Assembly: GCA_963740555.1 (NCBI GenBank)
Contig: CAVUES010000010.1
Span: forward strand, 154,247-218,246
DNA from: Mayfieldus sp963740555
GTDB taxonomy: Bacteria > Actinomycetota > Thermoleophilia > Solirubrobacterales > 70-9
Length of the DNA: 64,000 nt
Direction of reading: 5' to 3'
The position numbers and the translations under genes were made by a program. Positions 16,121 through 24,138 of the stretch are shown in pieces. The notes below the pieces were generated by a model that was not told the origin of the DNA, made no database searches, and saw only the letters and a program-made list of their open reading frames with translations. Every line of letters begins with the position of its first letter. Position 1 is the first letter of the stretch.

Positions 16121-17179
16121 ATGACGAGCGATGAGGCTACACCGACGACCGCCGTCCCCGACGGCATCGACCGCGCCGGGGTCGAGGGCTGGTTCGAGGC
16201 AAACGTAGACGGCGTCGTGCTCCCCCTCTCCTTCCGCAAGATCTCCGGCGGGCACTCCAATCTCACTTATGAAGTCGGCGACTCCGCCGGCCGCCGCTGG
16301 GCGCTGCGCCGCCCGCCGCTCGGCAAGCGGCTCGGATCGGCCCACGACATGCGCCGCGAGCAGAAAGTCGTCTCGGCGCTGGCGGCGACGGACGTCCCGG
16401 TGGCGCCGATCGCCGGCTTCTGCGAGGACGAGTCGGTCAACGGGGCGCCGTTCTACGTCATGGAGTTCGTCGAGGGCCCGATCCTGCGCGGGCAGGCCGA
16501 GGCGGAGGAGTACTTCGACGAGTCGGAGCGCCGCGCGATCGGCGAGCGCGTCGCCGACACCCTGGTCGACATCCACGCCGTCGACGTCGAGGCCGTCGGC
16601 CTCGGCGACCTCGGGCGCAGGGAGGACTATGTCGCCCGCCAGCTCCATCGCTGGCAAGGGCAATGGGAGAAGTCGAAGACGCGCGAGCTGCCGGTTGTCG
16701 ACGAGGTCCACGACCGCCTCGTCGCCCGAATCCCCGAGCAGGGGCCGGCGACGATCGTCCACGGCGACTACCGGCTCGACAACATGATCCTCGCCGACAG
16801 CGGGGAAGTCGCGGCGGTCGTCGACTGGGAGCTGTGCACGCTCGGCGATCCGCTGGCCGACGTCGGGATGCTGTTCGTCTACTGGGCACAGCCCGGAGAC
16901 CAGCTGACGGCGCTGATGCAGCCGCCGACGCTGGCCGCCGGATTTCCGAATCGCGACGAGCTGATGGAGCGCTATGCGGAGCGCTCCGGCCGCGACCTCG
17001 GACAGCTCGACTTCTACGTCGCGCTGGCGCGCTGGAAGCTGGCGATCATCCTCGAGGGCGTCTACTCACGCTACGCCGCCGGCGGATACGGCAACACCGA
17101 CCAGGGGTTCGAGCAGTTCGCGAAGTCGGTCGAGGACCTGGCCGACGCCGCCGCCGAGGCCGAGGCGCGCCTGAGCTGA
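16121..17179 (+). CDS. Phosphotransferase (APH family), ACAD10/11 kinase-domain-like
   Basis: 352 residues. N-lobe with SFRKISGGHSNLTYEV (nucleotide loop) and WALRRPPLGKRLGSAHDMRREQKVVSAL, the pattern of acyl-CoA-dehydrogenase-linked kinases. The Brenner motif HGDYRLDN lies at 214-221 with catalytic Asp216, and the metal site is VVDWE (233-237) followed by TLGDPLADVG. In ACAD10/11 and in LvaA of Pseudomonas levulinate catabolism, kinases of this type phosphorylate a 4-hydroxyacyl-CoA so that a partner dehydrogenase can convert it onward. Here an acyl-CoA dehydrogenase of matching type lies 0.6 kb away, so the same role is plausible. That is inference from family and neighbours. Confidence 0.87.
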   Translation: MTSDEATPTTAVPDGIDRAGVEGWFEANVDGVVLPLSFRKISGGHSNLTYEVGDSAGRRWALRRPPLGKRLGSAHDMRREQKVVSALAATDVPVAPIAGFCEDESVNGAPFYVMEFVEGPILRGQAEAEEYFDESERRAIGERVADTLVDIHAVDVEAVGLGDLGRREDYVARQLHRWQGQWEKSKTRELPVVDEVHDRLVARIPEQGPATIVHGDYRLDNMILADSGEVAAVVDWELCTLGDPLADVGMLFVYWAQPGDQLTALMQPPTLAAGFPNRDELMERYAERSGRDLGQLDFYVALARWKLAIILEGVYSRYAAGGYGNTDQGFEQFAKSVEDLADAAAEAEARLS

Positions 17180-17258
17180 GTAACGACACGAATTTCGGGG
17201 TTGATGGGAGGCGCGGATGTTGAAAGGGTTGGCGAATCCACCTCGATAAAGGAGCGCC

Positions 17259-17753
17259 ATGATCCGCAAGCACCTCTCTTACGCGAACGTGATGTCCACG
17301 GTCGCGGTGTTTCTCCTGCTCGGCGGCAGCGCCTACGCGCTGGCCAAGCACAGCGTCGGCACCAAGCAGCTGAAGAACAAGGCCGTGACGACGAAGAAGA
17401 TCAAGAACGGCGCCGTGACCGGCGCAAAGCTCGCACCGGGATCCGTTGGCGGCGCCGCGCTCAACCCCCAGACCTTCAACGTCACCGTCACCTCCGTGAC
17501 GGCGGACCCGATCACGCCCACCAACGTCGGTGGCGCGACGGCAACCTGCCCATCCGGCAAGAAGGCGATCGCCGGCGGCGGCCTCTCTGACAACGTGAAC
17601 AACGGGGCCTACATCGAGGACTCGCGTCCTGTGACCGGCAACACGGGCTCGCCCACTGCGGCCGGGACATTCACCGGCTGGCGAGTCATCTGGCAGAACC
17701 AGACGGGCGCCACAAACAAGACCCCAACGGTCTACGTGGTCTGCCTCGGCTAG
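17259..17753 (+). CDS. Secreted/membrane-anchored repeat protein (Thermoleophilia-type), second copy
   Basis: 164 residues. N-terminal anchor MIRKHLSYANVMSTVAVFLLLGGSAYAL, then Lys-rich repeats (GTKQLKNKAVTTKKIKNGAVTGAKLAPGSVGGAAL) in steps of about 10 residues, then a beta-rich domain with two Cys (TATCPSGKKAIAGGG, VYVVCLG) of the kind seen in exported proteins of this class. AAAGGAG six bases before the ATG is a good ribosome site. It shares architecture with 9549-10106. It stands between the ACAD10-like kinase and dehydrogenase genes but is probably unrelated to them. Function unknown. Confidence 0.75.
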   Translation: MIRKHLSYANVMSTVAVFLLLGGSAYALAKHSVGTKQLKNKAVTTKKIKNGAVTGAKLAPGSVGGAALNPQTFNVTVTSVTADPITPTNVGGATATCPSGKKAIAGGGLSDNVNNGAYIEDSRPVTGNTGSPTAAGTFTGWRVIWQNQTGATNKTPTVYVVCLG

Positions 17754-17773
17754 CCCATCCGGGCTTGCTGTCG

Positions 17774-17795
17774 CGGCGCCTCGACCGAGGCGTCG
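17774..17795. terminator. Hairpin between convergent genes
   Basis: CGCCTCG (17777-17783) and CGAGGCG (17786-17792) make a perfect 7-bp stem with a 2-3-nt loop in the 48-nt gap between the stops at 17753 and 17802. A bidirectional terminator is the simplest reading; no T-tract is present. Confidence 0.5.
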
Positions 17796-17801
17796 CGGCG
17801 G

Positions 17802-19067
17802 TTATGCCTGTGCCGCCGGCTGCGGCGCCGCGGCGCCGTCGGACTCCGCGTCGGCCGCGGCGAGCTTCGCGCGCCGGTTCAGCTCGCGCCGCGCGATCAC
17901 CATCTTATGCACCTCGTCGGGGCCGTCGGCGAGCCGCAGCATGCGGCTGAAGCGCCACATCGACGCCAGCGGCGTGTCGTCGGTCATCCCGAGGCTGCCG
18001 TGGGTCTGGATCGAGCGGTCGAGAACGTCCATGACCACGTTCGCGGCCACCACCTTGATCATCGAGATCTCCTGGCGCGCGGCTCGCTTGCCCTCGGTGT
18101 CCATCTTCCAGGCCGCGTAGAGGGTCAGCAGGCGGGCCTGGTCGATCTCCATGCGCGACTTGGCGACGAAGTCCTGGATGAACTGCTTGTCTGCCAGCGG
18201 TCCGCCGAAGGCCTGGCGCGAGTTGGCGCGGTCGCACATCATCTCCAGCGCCCGCTCGGCTGTCCCGATCGCCCGCATGCAGTGGTGGATGCGCCCCGGC
18301 CCGAGCCGGTCCTGCGCGATCACGAAGCCCATCCCCCGCTCGCCGAGCAGGTTGGCGGCCGGCACGCGGCAATCCTCGTAGAGGATCTCGCAGTGGCCCG
18401 GCCCGCCGTCGTGGCCCATCACCGGGACGGCCCTGACCAGGTTGAAGCCGGGGTTGTCGACGGGGACGAGGATCATGCTCGCGCGAGCGTAGGGATGGCC
18501 CTCGGGCTCGGTGACGACCATCGCGATCGCCAACGACGCTCCGACGGCGCCCGAGGTGAACCACTTGTGCCCGTTGATCACCCACTCGTCGCCGTCCAGC
18601 TCGGCGCTTGCCCGCAGCGTCGTCGGGTCTGAGCCCGAGACCTCGGGCTCGGTCATCGAGAAGCAGGAACGGATCTCGCCGTCGAGCAGCGGCTGAAGCC
18701 ACTGCTCCTTCTGCTCGCCGGTGCCGTGGTCGGCGAGGATCTCCATGTTGCCGGTGTCCGGAGCCGAGCAGTTGAAGGCCATCGGAGCGAGCACGGGGCT
18801 GCGCCCCATCTCCTCGCAGAGGATTCCGTACTCCCAGTTCGCGAGCCCCGGCCCGTAGCGCTCGTCGGGCATGAACAGGTTCCAGAGCCCTTCCGAGCGG
18901 GCCTGCTCGCGGACCTCGCGAACGATCGCCGGGTAGGCGACGCCGGGGGCGACTTCATCGTCGAGCGCCTCCGCCGCCTCGCCCTCGTTGGGGTAGACGT
19001 GCTCGTCCATGAACGAGCGGATTCGCTCCAGAAGCTCGGTCACCTGAGGAGACGGCGAGAAGTCCAT
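17802..19067 (-). CDS. Acyl-CoA dehydrogenase, ACAD10/11-like
   Basis: 421 residues from the ATG of MDFSPSPQVTELLERI; the open frame extends upstream through an 18-nt tandem repeat, but that part is repeat DNA, not a dehydrogenase N-terminus. FAD enzyme with CFSMTEPEVSGSDPTTL (FAD contact), GHKWFTSGAVGASLAIAMVV, LGPGRIHHCMRAIGTAERALEMMCDRANSRQAFGGPLADKQFIQDFVAKSRMEI and IQTHGSLGMTDDTPL. RIHHCMR plus the RQAFGGPLAD block are typical of the ACAD10/11 branch. Probably acts on branched or 4-phospho-acyl-CoA with the kinase at 16121. The tail is Ala-rich (AADAESDGAAAPQPAAQA). Confidence 0.92.
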   Translation of the reverse strand: MDFSPSPQVTELLERIRSFMDEHVYPNEGEAAEALDDEVAPGVAYPAIVREVREQARSEGLWNLFMPDERYGPGLANWEYGILCEEMGRSPVLAPMAFNCSAPDTGNMEILADHGTGEQKEQWLQPLLDGEIRSCFSMTEPEVSGSDPTTLRASAELDGDEWVINGHKWFTSGAVGASLAIAMVVTEPEGHPYARASMILVPVDNPGFNLVRAVPVMGHDGGPGHCEILYEDCRVPAANLLGERGMGFVIAQDRLGPGRIHHCMRAIGTAERALEMMCDRANSRQAFGGPLADKQFIQDFVAKSRMEIDQARLLTLYAAWKMDTEGKRAARQEISMIKVVAANVVMDVLDRSIQTHGSLGMTDDTPLASMWRFSRMLRLADGPDEVHKMVIARRELNRRAKLAAADAESDGAAAPQPAAQA

Positions 19068-19170
19068 CGCCCAAAACCTACCGCGTAAGGCGATTTCCTC
19101 AACTGACCGAGTCGACGGGGGACCTTCACGAGCGTTAAGGCGGGGACGCGGCACCCTTCCTGCGATGGCT

Positions 19171-19266
19171 GGGGATTTTCGGAAATTCCTGTGCGTCAGA
19201 AGTACGAAAGTTTCACCAGGTGCAACTGATTTCCGCGTGATGCAAATTCGGTTCCGAAAAGTGCCC
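19171..19266. repeat. Quasi-palindromic element, centre at 19218
   Basis: Symmetric around CACC-A-GGTG (19214-19222). Without gaps, 26 of 42 positions on each side pair, including the outer TTTTCGGAA (19176-19184) / TTCCGAAAA (19252-19260). Base composition is clearly more AT-rich than the neighbours. It could be a small non-autonomous mobile element or a structured RNA; no transposase is near. Confidence 0.7.
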
Positions 19267-19357
19267 ACGGGATCCATGAGCCCCACGGGATCCATGAGCC
19301 CCACGGGATCCATGAGCCCCACGGGATCCATGAGCCCCCCACGGGATCCAGGACCCC
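19266..19357. repeat. 18-nt tandem repeat
   Basis: Four perfect copies of CACGGGATCCATGAGCCC at 19266-19337, then CC and a fifth, partial copy changed at its end (19340-19357). It directly follows the quasi-palindrome. Being a multiple of three, it reads as a hexapeptide repeat in every frame, which explains the spurious open frames here. Confidence 0.95.
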
Positions 19358-19393
19358 GCCCAAGGGAGGGGCCGAGCGGATCCCCTGCCGCCG

Positions 19394-21037
19394 CTAGCCG
19401 ACCGGGTCGCCGAGTGGCAGCGTCACGTCGACCGAGGAGAAGTTGACCACCCCGGCCGAGCGTTGGATGTCATACAGCGTCGATGAGGGGGTGAGCTGGA
19501 GCGTGTAGCCGCCCCCCGCCGGTGCCCGCGCGGCGACCATCTCCAGCGCCCGGCTGATCGTGTGCCGCTGGCCGTCGAGCACGATCGGGATCGGGGTGGC
19601 GATGTTACCGAGGACGAAGTGGTTGCGCGGGTTGACGATCTGGGCGTAGACGAAGGTGTTCGCCGGGGCGCCGGTGCCGCTGTAGGTGAGCGAGAGCTGC
19701 GGGACACCGAGCACGTTGGCCGCCGCCGCCGGGCCGGGGATGTCGAGGTTGAGGGCGATCGGCGCCTGGCTGGCGAAGATCAACCCGCCGCTGCCCTGGC
19801 CGGGGAGGATCGGCAGGGTCCCGGAGCCGCTCGCGTGCAGGCTCCCGGCGGGCTTCAGCGGATAGTCGCGGCTGGTCCGCAGCTGGCCGTCGTCGGCGAC
19901 CCAGGCGAAGCGCGGGCCCGTGTCCACCTTCTTCTTGCCGCGCAGGTAGCGGTCGAACCAGGCCAGCTCCCGGTTGTCGATGTAGCTCTGGTCGACGTTG
20001 CCGGTGAAGCAGGCGCCGTGGCCGCCGCAGAACCAGATCATCTTCGTCGGCACGGCCCGGCGCACGAGCCGCCCGCGCCTGTTGCGAACCGCGATTCCGT
20101 TCGGGCGCCTGGCGATCACCTTGTGGTCGCGGACGATGTTGAAGTTGGTCACCGCCTCGTCGAGCGGGAACAGGGTGTCTGCGGTCCCCTGGACGAACAG
20201 GGTCGGGATCTTGATTCGCTTGACCAGGTCGCCGGGCCCCTTCGACGCGTACCAGTCGAGGTCCGACTGCGGCACCTTCCCGGTCGCCTCGCCCTGGACC
20301 ACGGTGTCGTAGAAGTGCGGGTCCTGGCGGCCCGGTGCCGAAGCCGGGTCCTGGAGCCCTCCCGGAAGCGTCGCCCCTTCAATCCCCAGCGCGACGAGGA
20401 TCGAGCCCCACCCGTTCTTGACGTTCCCCTCCGGGAAGAGGCTGCTGAGCAGCGAGTGCCAGGCGATCGTCGGGATGATCGCGTCGATGCGCGGGTCGAT
20501 CGCGGCGCTGACGAGCTGGATCCCGCCGCCGTAGCTGCCGCCGGTCATCCCGACCCGCGGGTTGTTGTTGAGCACCTTGCAATCGAGGCGGCCGTTGCTG
20601 CGATGGCAGCGGCGGTCGAGCCGGGCCTCGGGCTGCTTGGCGACGAAGTCGATCAATGCCTGCACGTCGCGGCCCTCGTAGCGCGGGTCGTCGACCTCGA
20701 CCGTGCCGCCTGATTGACCGAACCCGCGCGGGTCCCAGGTCAGCACGTTGTAGCCGTGGTTTATGAGCGTGTCGATGGCGACGATCCCGAACAGCGACTC
20801 GACCCCGCTGGCGCTGCCGCCGGACGTGTCGCCGCCCTGGCTCCAGCCCGGGCCCTCGAGGATCGTCGGCGCGGGGTGCTTGGCGTCGACGCCCTTGCCC
20901 GGGTAGAAGTGGGCGTTGATCTTGGTGCCGTCGAAGGAGGTGACGGTGACGTCACGCGCCTGCGCGAAGGGCGCAGCAAGAGCCAGCAGGCCCGCGCCGG
21001 CGACGACTCCCGCGATCAAACCCCTGTGCCCCCGCAC
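19394..21037 (-). CDS. Secreted alpha/beta hydrolase, CocE/NonD or Xaa-Pro dipeptidyl-peptidase-like (S15)
   Basis: 547 residues with a signal peptide (MRGHRGLIAGVVAGAGLLALAAPFAQA, cleavage probably after AQA). Hydrolase core: VTVTSFDGTKINAHFYPG, then NVLTWDPRGFGQSGG, nucleophile elbow GMTGGSYGGGIQLVSAA with the Ser in GGSYGG, PTLFVQGTADTLFPLDEAVTNF with the acidic residue, and a His in FCGGHGACFTG. The C-terminal 180 residues form a jelly-roll-like domain as in CocE/X-Pro-DAP enzymes. Exported peptidase or ester/amide hydrolase; substrate unknown. Two Cys pairs (CHRSNGRLDCK, CGGHGAC) fit an extracytoplasmic protein. The RibD-like gene starts upstream on the same strand. Confidence 0.85.
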   Translation of the reverse strand: MRGHRGLIAGVVAGAGLLALAAPFAQARDVTVTSFDGTKINAHFYPGKGVDAKHPAPTILEGPGWSQGGDTSGGSASGVESLFGIVAIDTLINHGYNVLTWDPRGFGQSGGTVEVDDPRYEGRDVQALIDFVAKQPEARLDRRCHRSNGRLDCKVLNNNPRVGMTGGSYGGGIQLVSAAIDPRIDAIIPTIAWHSLLSSLFPEGNVKNGWGSILVALGIEGATLPGGLQDPASAPGRQDPHFYDTVVQGEATGKVPQSDLDWYASKGPGDLVKRIKIPTLFVQGTADTLFPLDEAVTNFNIVRDHKVIARRPNGIAVRNRRGRLVRRAVPTKMIWFCGGHGACFTGNVDQSYIDNRELAWFDRYLRGKKKVDTGPRFAWVADDGQLRTSRDYPLKPAGSLHASGSGTLPILPGQGSGGLIFASQAPIALNLDIPGPAAAANVLGVPQLSLTYSGTGAPANTFVYAQIVNPRNHFVLGNIATPIPIVLDGQRHTISRALEMVAARAPAGGGYTLQLTPSSTLYDIQRSAGVVNFSSVDVTLPLGDPVG

Positions 21038-21075
21038 AGGGCAAATCTAACAGGGCCCGCCCCGTCCGGCGCCGA

Positions 21076-21810
21076 TCAGTCGGCGCGCCGGTAGCGGGCG
21101 AAGAGCTCGCTGTGTTCCTCCAGCAGCCAGGCGATCTCCCAGAGCCCGATCCGGGGAAGGTCTCCCTCGAGGATGTGCGGCTCCTCGCCGCCGGCGAGCT
21201 TCGGGGCGACGGTCAAGAACAGCTCGTCGACGAGGCCGGTGGCCTGGAGCTGGTTATGAAGGCCGGGCCCGCCCTCGCAGAGCAGGGCACGGATTCCGCG
21301 TTCCTCGCGCAGGTGGCGCAGCGCCTCGCCGACGTCGACGCCGACCTCGTGGCGCACGACCCGCACCGGGGTCTCGGTTTGCGGAGGCTCGGCCTCCGAC
21401 GTCGTGAAGATCAGCACCCGCCCGCCGCCGTCGGTGAACAGCGGCGCGTCCCACGGGAGGTCGAGGCGGCCGGAGACGATTACCGCGAGCGGGTCTTGGG
21501 CGAGGCCGTTCCGCTCCCGCCGGGCGCGCAACGCCGGGTCGGAGACCATGCGCCCGTAGCGTTCGGCGCGCATCGTGCCGGCGCCGATCATCACCGCGTC
21601 GACCCGGGTGCGCAGCATCTGCAGCATCTCGGTGTCGGTGTCGGAGCCGATCGGGCCCGATCGCCCCCCGATCGCCCCCCGCCCGTCGAGGGTGGTGGCG
21701 AAGTTGACCACCACGTAGGGGCGGTCGGTGTAGGCGAGGTCGATCAGGTCGAGGCCGGAGAGCTGCTGCTCGACCGTCGTCGGCCCGGGGTTGGGGAGCA
21801 GGCGCTGCAC
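21076..21810 (-). CDS. RibD C-terminal-domain reductase (pyrimidine reductase/DHFR-like)
   Basis: 244 residues. Rossmann-like reductase of the RibD_C family: PYVVVNFATTLDGRGAIGGRSGPIGSDTDTEMLQMLRTRVDAVMIGAGTMRAERYG is the typical NADPH/substrate block. DPLAVIVSGRLDLPWDAPLFTDGGGRVLIFT and LLCEGGPGLHNQLQATGLVDELFLTVAPKLAGG follow, the latter a RibD hallmark. Without the deaminase half it cannot replace full RibD. Actinobacterial stand-alone members are often listed as pyrimidine reductase or as F420/NADPH reductases. No riboflavin genes are adjacent, so the substrate is open. Confidence 0.85.
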   Translation of the reverse strand: MQRLLPNPGPTTVEQQLSGLDLIDLAYTDRPYVVVNFATTLDGRGAIGGRSGPIGSDTDTEMLQMLRTRVDAVMIGAGTMRAERYGRMVSDPALRARRERNGLAQDPLAVIVSGRLDLPWDAPLFTDGGGRVLIFTTSEAEPPQTETPVRVVRHEVGVDVGEALRHLREERGIRALLCEGGPGLHNQLQATGLVDELFLTVAPKLAGGEEPHILEGDLPRIGLWEIAWLLEEHSELFARYRRAD

Positions 21811-21839
21811 CGCCCCCCTTATACCTGCTGACCGCGGGG

Positions 21840-22283
21840 TTAACCGGGCGCGATCTCGTTCAGGTGCTCGACGTTGGCGCGATCGGCAGCCTCGCCGCTG
21901 GGGCCGGCGCCGAACCAGGCGTCGAGGATCTCGGCCAGCTCCGCCTCGGAGGTCGCGCGCAGGCTCAGCGCCAGCACGTTGGCGTCGTTCCAGCGCCGCG
22001 CCCCTTCAGCCGTCTGCGCGTCGCCGCAGAGCGCGGCGCGGATTCCAGGCACCTTGTTCGCGGCGATCGACGCACCAGTGCCGGTCCAGCAGCAGACAAT
22101 CGCCTGCTCGGCGCGTCCTTCGGCAACGTCGCGGGCCGCCGCTTCGGAGGCCCAGGCCCAGTCGTCGCGCTCCTCCGCCGAGAGCGCCCCGTGAAGGAGC
22201 GGCTCGTGGCCGCGCCTGCGCAGCTCGTCGACCACCGGCTCGGCCACCCCGACCAGCTCGTCCGCCGCCACCGAGATCTTCAT
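21840..22283 (-). CDS. RpiB/LacA/LacB-family sugar-phosphate isomerase-like protein
   Basis: 147 residues. It follows the RpiB fold: MKISVAADE..., VDELRRRGHEPLLHG, then QAIVCCWTGTGASIAANKVPGIRAALCGDAQTAEGARRWNDANVLALSLR, close to the RpiB consensus (C-G-T-G-I-G-x-SIAANK; NANVL). The catalytic Cys position is occupied (CCWTGTG) but with an inserted Trp, and the usual Asn-Asn of HNNANVL reads WNDANVL. Isomerisation of ribose-5-phosphate or a related sugar phosphate is likely but not certain. It starts 4 nt before the sulfotransferase stop, on the same strand, and probably shares its transcript. Confidence 0.78.
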   Translation of the reverse strand: MKISVAADELVGVAEPVVDELRRRGHEPLLHGALSAEERDDWAWASEAAARDVAEGRAEQAIVCCWTGTGASIAANKVPGIRAALCGDAQTAEGARRWNDANVLALSLRATSEAELAEILDAWFGAGPSGEAADRANVEHLNEIAPG

Positions 22284-22287
22284 GGGC

Positions 22288-23133
22288 TCAGTACTCGTGC
22301 CAGCCGTCGAAGCGGCGGCCGGCGAAGTCCTGCAGTCCCGCTACGTCGTCGCGGAACCAGCCGCGCATGCGCTCGAGCAGCTCGTCTGGGAGCTTCGGCT
22401 TCGGAGCCGAGGGCTTCTCGGGATCGTGGACGACCTTCTCCACCATCCAGCGCAGCGATTCCGGCAGGCGGTCGAAGTTGCGATCGAAGGAGCGCAGCCC
22501 CGGCAGCTTCACCAGCCGCTCCATCACCTGGTACTTGTCGCCCTGCTTGGCGCTCGACTTCTCCCACTCGCGGTCGAACTGCTCGTGGGTGAAGGCCTCG
22601 TCGACGCCGGCGAAGCCGAAGGCCTTGCGCATCGTCTGCTCGCGATCGCCCTGCAGCTCCTCCTGGGTGATCACCTCGATCCGCTCCCGGTCGAAGCGCT
22701 CCAGATACGGCTGCAGCTGGATCCAGAACATCGAGCGCTGCACGTAGGCGCTTTCGGGTCGTGAGAGAACCTCGTCCAGCTCGCCGGTCTCATAGCCGGC
22801 CCCCTTCGCGTGCACCCAGTGCGAGAGGATCCGCTTGATCGGATCGCGCACCATGTAGAGCAGCTTCGCGTCGGGGCAATTGCGCTCGATTCGCTCCGCG
22901 ACGCCGCGGAAGCGGGGGAGGTTCGTGTAGTGCGGCGAGGACTCGCCGCGGACCGGGAAGCGATCGTCGAACCGAGCCCGGTACCAGTCCAGGCCCAGAT
23001 CCCAGTTCAGCTCCTCGACGAAGAAGTTGAGCTCCTTCGGCTTCGACATCTGGACCTCGGGGTGCAACCCGAGGTAATGGTGGATGCTCGTCGTCCCGCA
23101 TTTCAGCCCGCCGATGATGATCAGGTTCGGCAT
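22288..23133 (-). CDS. Sulfotransferase
   Basis: 281 residues from the ATG at 23133, placed directly before the first strand; a GTG at 23277 would add 48 low-conservation residues. 5'-phosphosulfate loop PNLIIIGGLKCGTTSIHHYL and 3'-phosphate motif YMVRDPIKRILSHWVHA identify a PAPS-dependent enzyme. The middle part (HYTNLPRFRGVAERIERNCPDAKLL; VITQEELQGDREQTMRKAFGFAGVD) matches the heparan-sulfate/NodH-like group. It would transfer sulfate to a glycan or lipid hydroxyl. Divergent from the DUF2804-like gene. The acceptor is unknown. Confidence 0.88.
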   Translation of the reverse strand: MPNLIIIGGLKCGTTSIHHYLGLHPEVQMSKPKELNFFVEELNWDLGLDWYRARFDDRFPVRGESSPHYTNLPRFRGVAERIERNCPDAKLLYMVRDPIKRILSHWVHAKGAGYETGELDEVLSRPESAYVQRSMFWIQLQPYLERFDRERIEVITQEELQGDREQTMRKAFGFAGVDEAFTHEQFDREWEKSSAKQGDKYQVMERLVKLPGLRSFDRNFDRLPESLRWMVEKVVHDPEKPSAPKPKLPDELLERMRGWFRDDVAGLQDFAGRRFDGWHEY

Positions 23134-23301
23134 CGCCGCGTGGCGCAGCCGCCGGCGCGGGACGCGCTTGCCGCGGTCGCCCGTGAATCGCTCACGGGCG
23201 CGCGCACACATCGCTTCGTCGGAGGGGTCCCTGGGGGCGTTGGAGGGGACCTCGGGCTGTGTCCGGGTCTCGGGCACGGCCGGCTAGTGTAGCTTCGCCC
23301 C

Positions 23302-24138
23302 GTGACCGTCACGCCCTGGCGCGGCCCTGGCCCCGGCCGTCCCGACCTCCCGCTTCCGCCCGACCGGATGCCGATGCTTCGTGGGGGGCGGGTGCGTAAG
23401 CGCTGGCGCTACGTGGGCGTCTACGGACCCGACGTCATGCTCTGCGCCGCGCGGGCCGAGATCGGTCCGTTGCGGCAGAGCTTCTGGGCCGTCTGGGACC
23501 GTAAGGGGCGGCGTCGCCACGCCCACACCCGCCTCCTTCCCGGGGGCGGCGAGGTGACGATGGATGGGCCCGAGGTCCGCGTGCGGGGTCGCGGCGTCGC
23601 GGCGAATTTGCGCCTCGGCGACGCGGCGCCGGTCGAATCGGTTTGCCCGAGCGGCAAGCGCGGCTACGGGTGGACCCGCAAGCGGGCCGGGGTGCCGGTC
23701 AGCGGCACGATCGAGGCCGATGGACGAAGCTGGAGGATCGAGGCTCGCGGCGTCGACGACGAGTCGGCCGGCTATCACCAGCGGCACACGAGCTGGCACT
23801 GGTCGGCGGGCGTGGGGCGGGCGGCCGATGGCCAGGTCGTGGCCTGGAACCTGGTCTCCGGCATCAACGATCCCGAGCAGCGCAGCGAGCGCGGCATTTG
23901 GCTCGACGGGACCCCCCGCGAGCCCCGCCCCGTCTCCTTCGTGGGCCTCGATGCGATCGAGTTCTCAGGTGGTGGCCGGCTTGCCTTCGAGCCCGAGAGC
24001 GAGCGGGCCCGCAACGACAACCTGCTCGTCTTTCGGTCCCGCTACCGGCATCGGTTCGGGACCTTCTCCGGGTCGCTCGAAGGGGTCGAGCTCGGCGAGG
24101 GCTTCGGCGTCATGGAGGAGCACGAGGCGGTCTGGTGA
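23302..24138 (+). CDS. DUF2804-like protein
   Basis: 278 residues from a GTG start. Visible blocks: RKRWRYVGVYGPDVMLCAARAEIGPLRQSFWAVWDRKGRRRHAHTRLLPG, then AAGYHQRHTSWHWSAGVGRAADGQVVAWNLVSGINDPEQRSERGIWLDG, then RYRHRFGTFSGSLEGVELGEGFGVMEEHEAVW at the end. These are features I associate with DUF2804 proteins, predicted beta-rich and of unknown function; the Trp-His-rich centre looks ligand-binding. The GTG of the next, flippase-like gene overlaps the stop (GTGA), so the two are coupled, which hints at a lipid-related task (inference). Confidence 0.7.
   Translation: MTVTPWRGPGPGRPDLPLPPDRMPMLRGGRVRKRWRYVGVYGPDVMLCAARAEIGPLRQSFWAVWDRKGRRRHAHTRLLPGGGEVTMDGPEVRVRGRGVAANLRLGDAAPVESVCPSGKRGYGWTRKRAGVPVSGTIEADGRSWRIEARGVDDESAGYHQRHTSWHWSAGVGRAADGQVVAWNLVSGINDPEQRSERGIWLDGTPREPRPVSFVGLDAIEFSGGGRLAFEPESERARNDNLLVFRSRYRHRFGTFSGSLEGVELGEGFGVMEEHEAVW

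Larger units (their letters stand above)
19068..19393. other. Intergenic region with palindrome and tandem repeat
   Basis: 326 nt without a supportable gene. It contains upstream sequence of the dehydrogenase, a 96-nt AT-richer quasi-palindrome (19171-19266) and an 18-nt tandem repeat (19266-19357), then about 35 nt before the stop of the next minus-strand gene. Short frames through it translate into hexapeptide repeats on both strands, which I treat as non-coding. Confidence 0.6.

Noticed and set aside
17802..19331. Acyl-CoA dehydrogenase with an 88-residue N-terminal extension
   Set aside because: The extension is made from the 18-nt tandem repeat and the palindrome; homologues start at the MDFSPS position, so the ATG at 19067 was used.
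19165..19446. 93-residue plus-strand ORF over palindrome and tandem repeat
   Set aside because: Translation is FRKF-type symmetric sequence plus PTGSMS repeats, as expected from the DNA repeats; no ribosome site.
23643..24134. Long N-terminal extension of the flippase-like protein
   Set aside because: It is the DUF2804 gene in another frame; the GTG at 24135 overlaps the previous stop and gives a normal-length protein.
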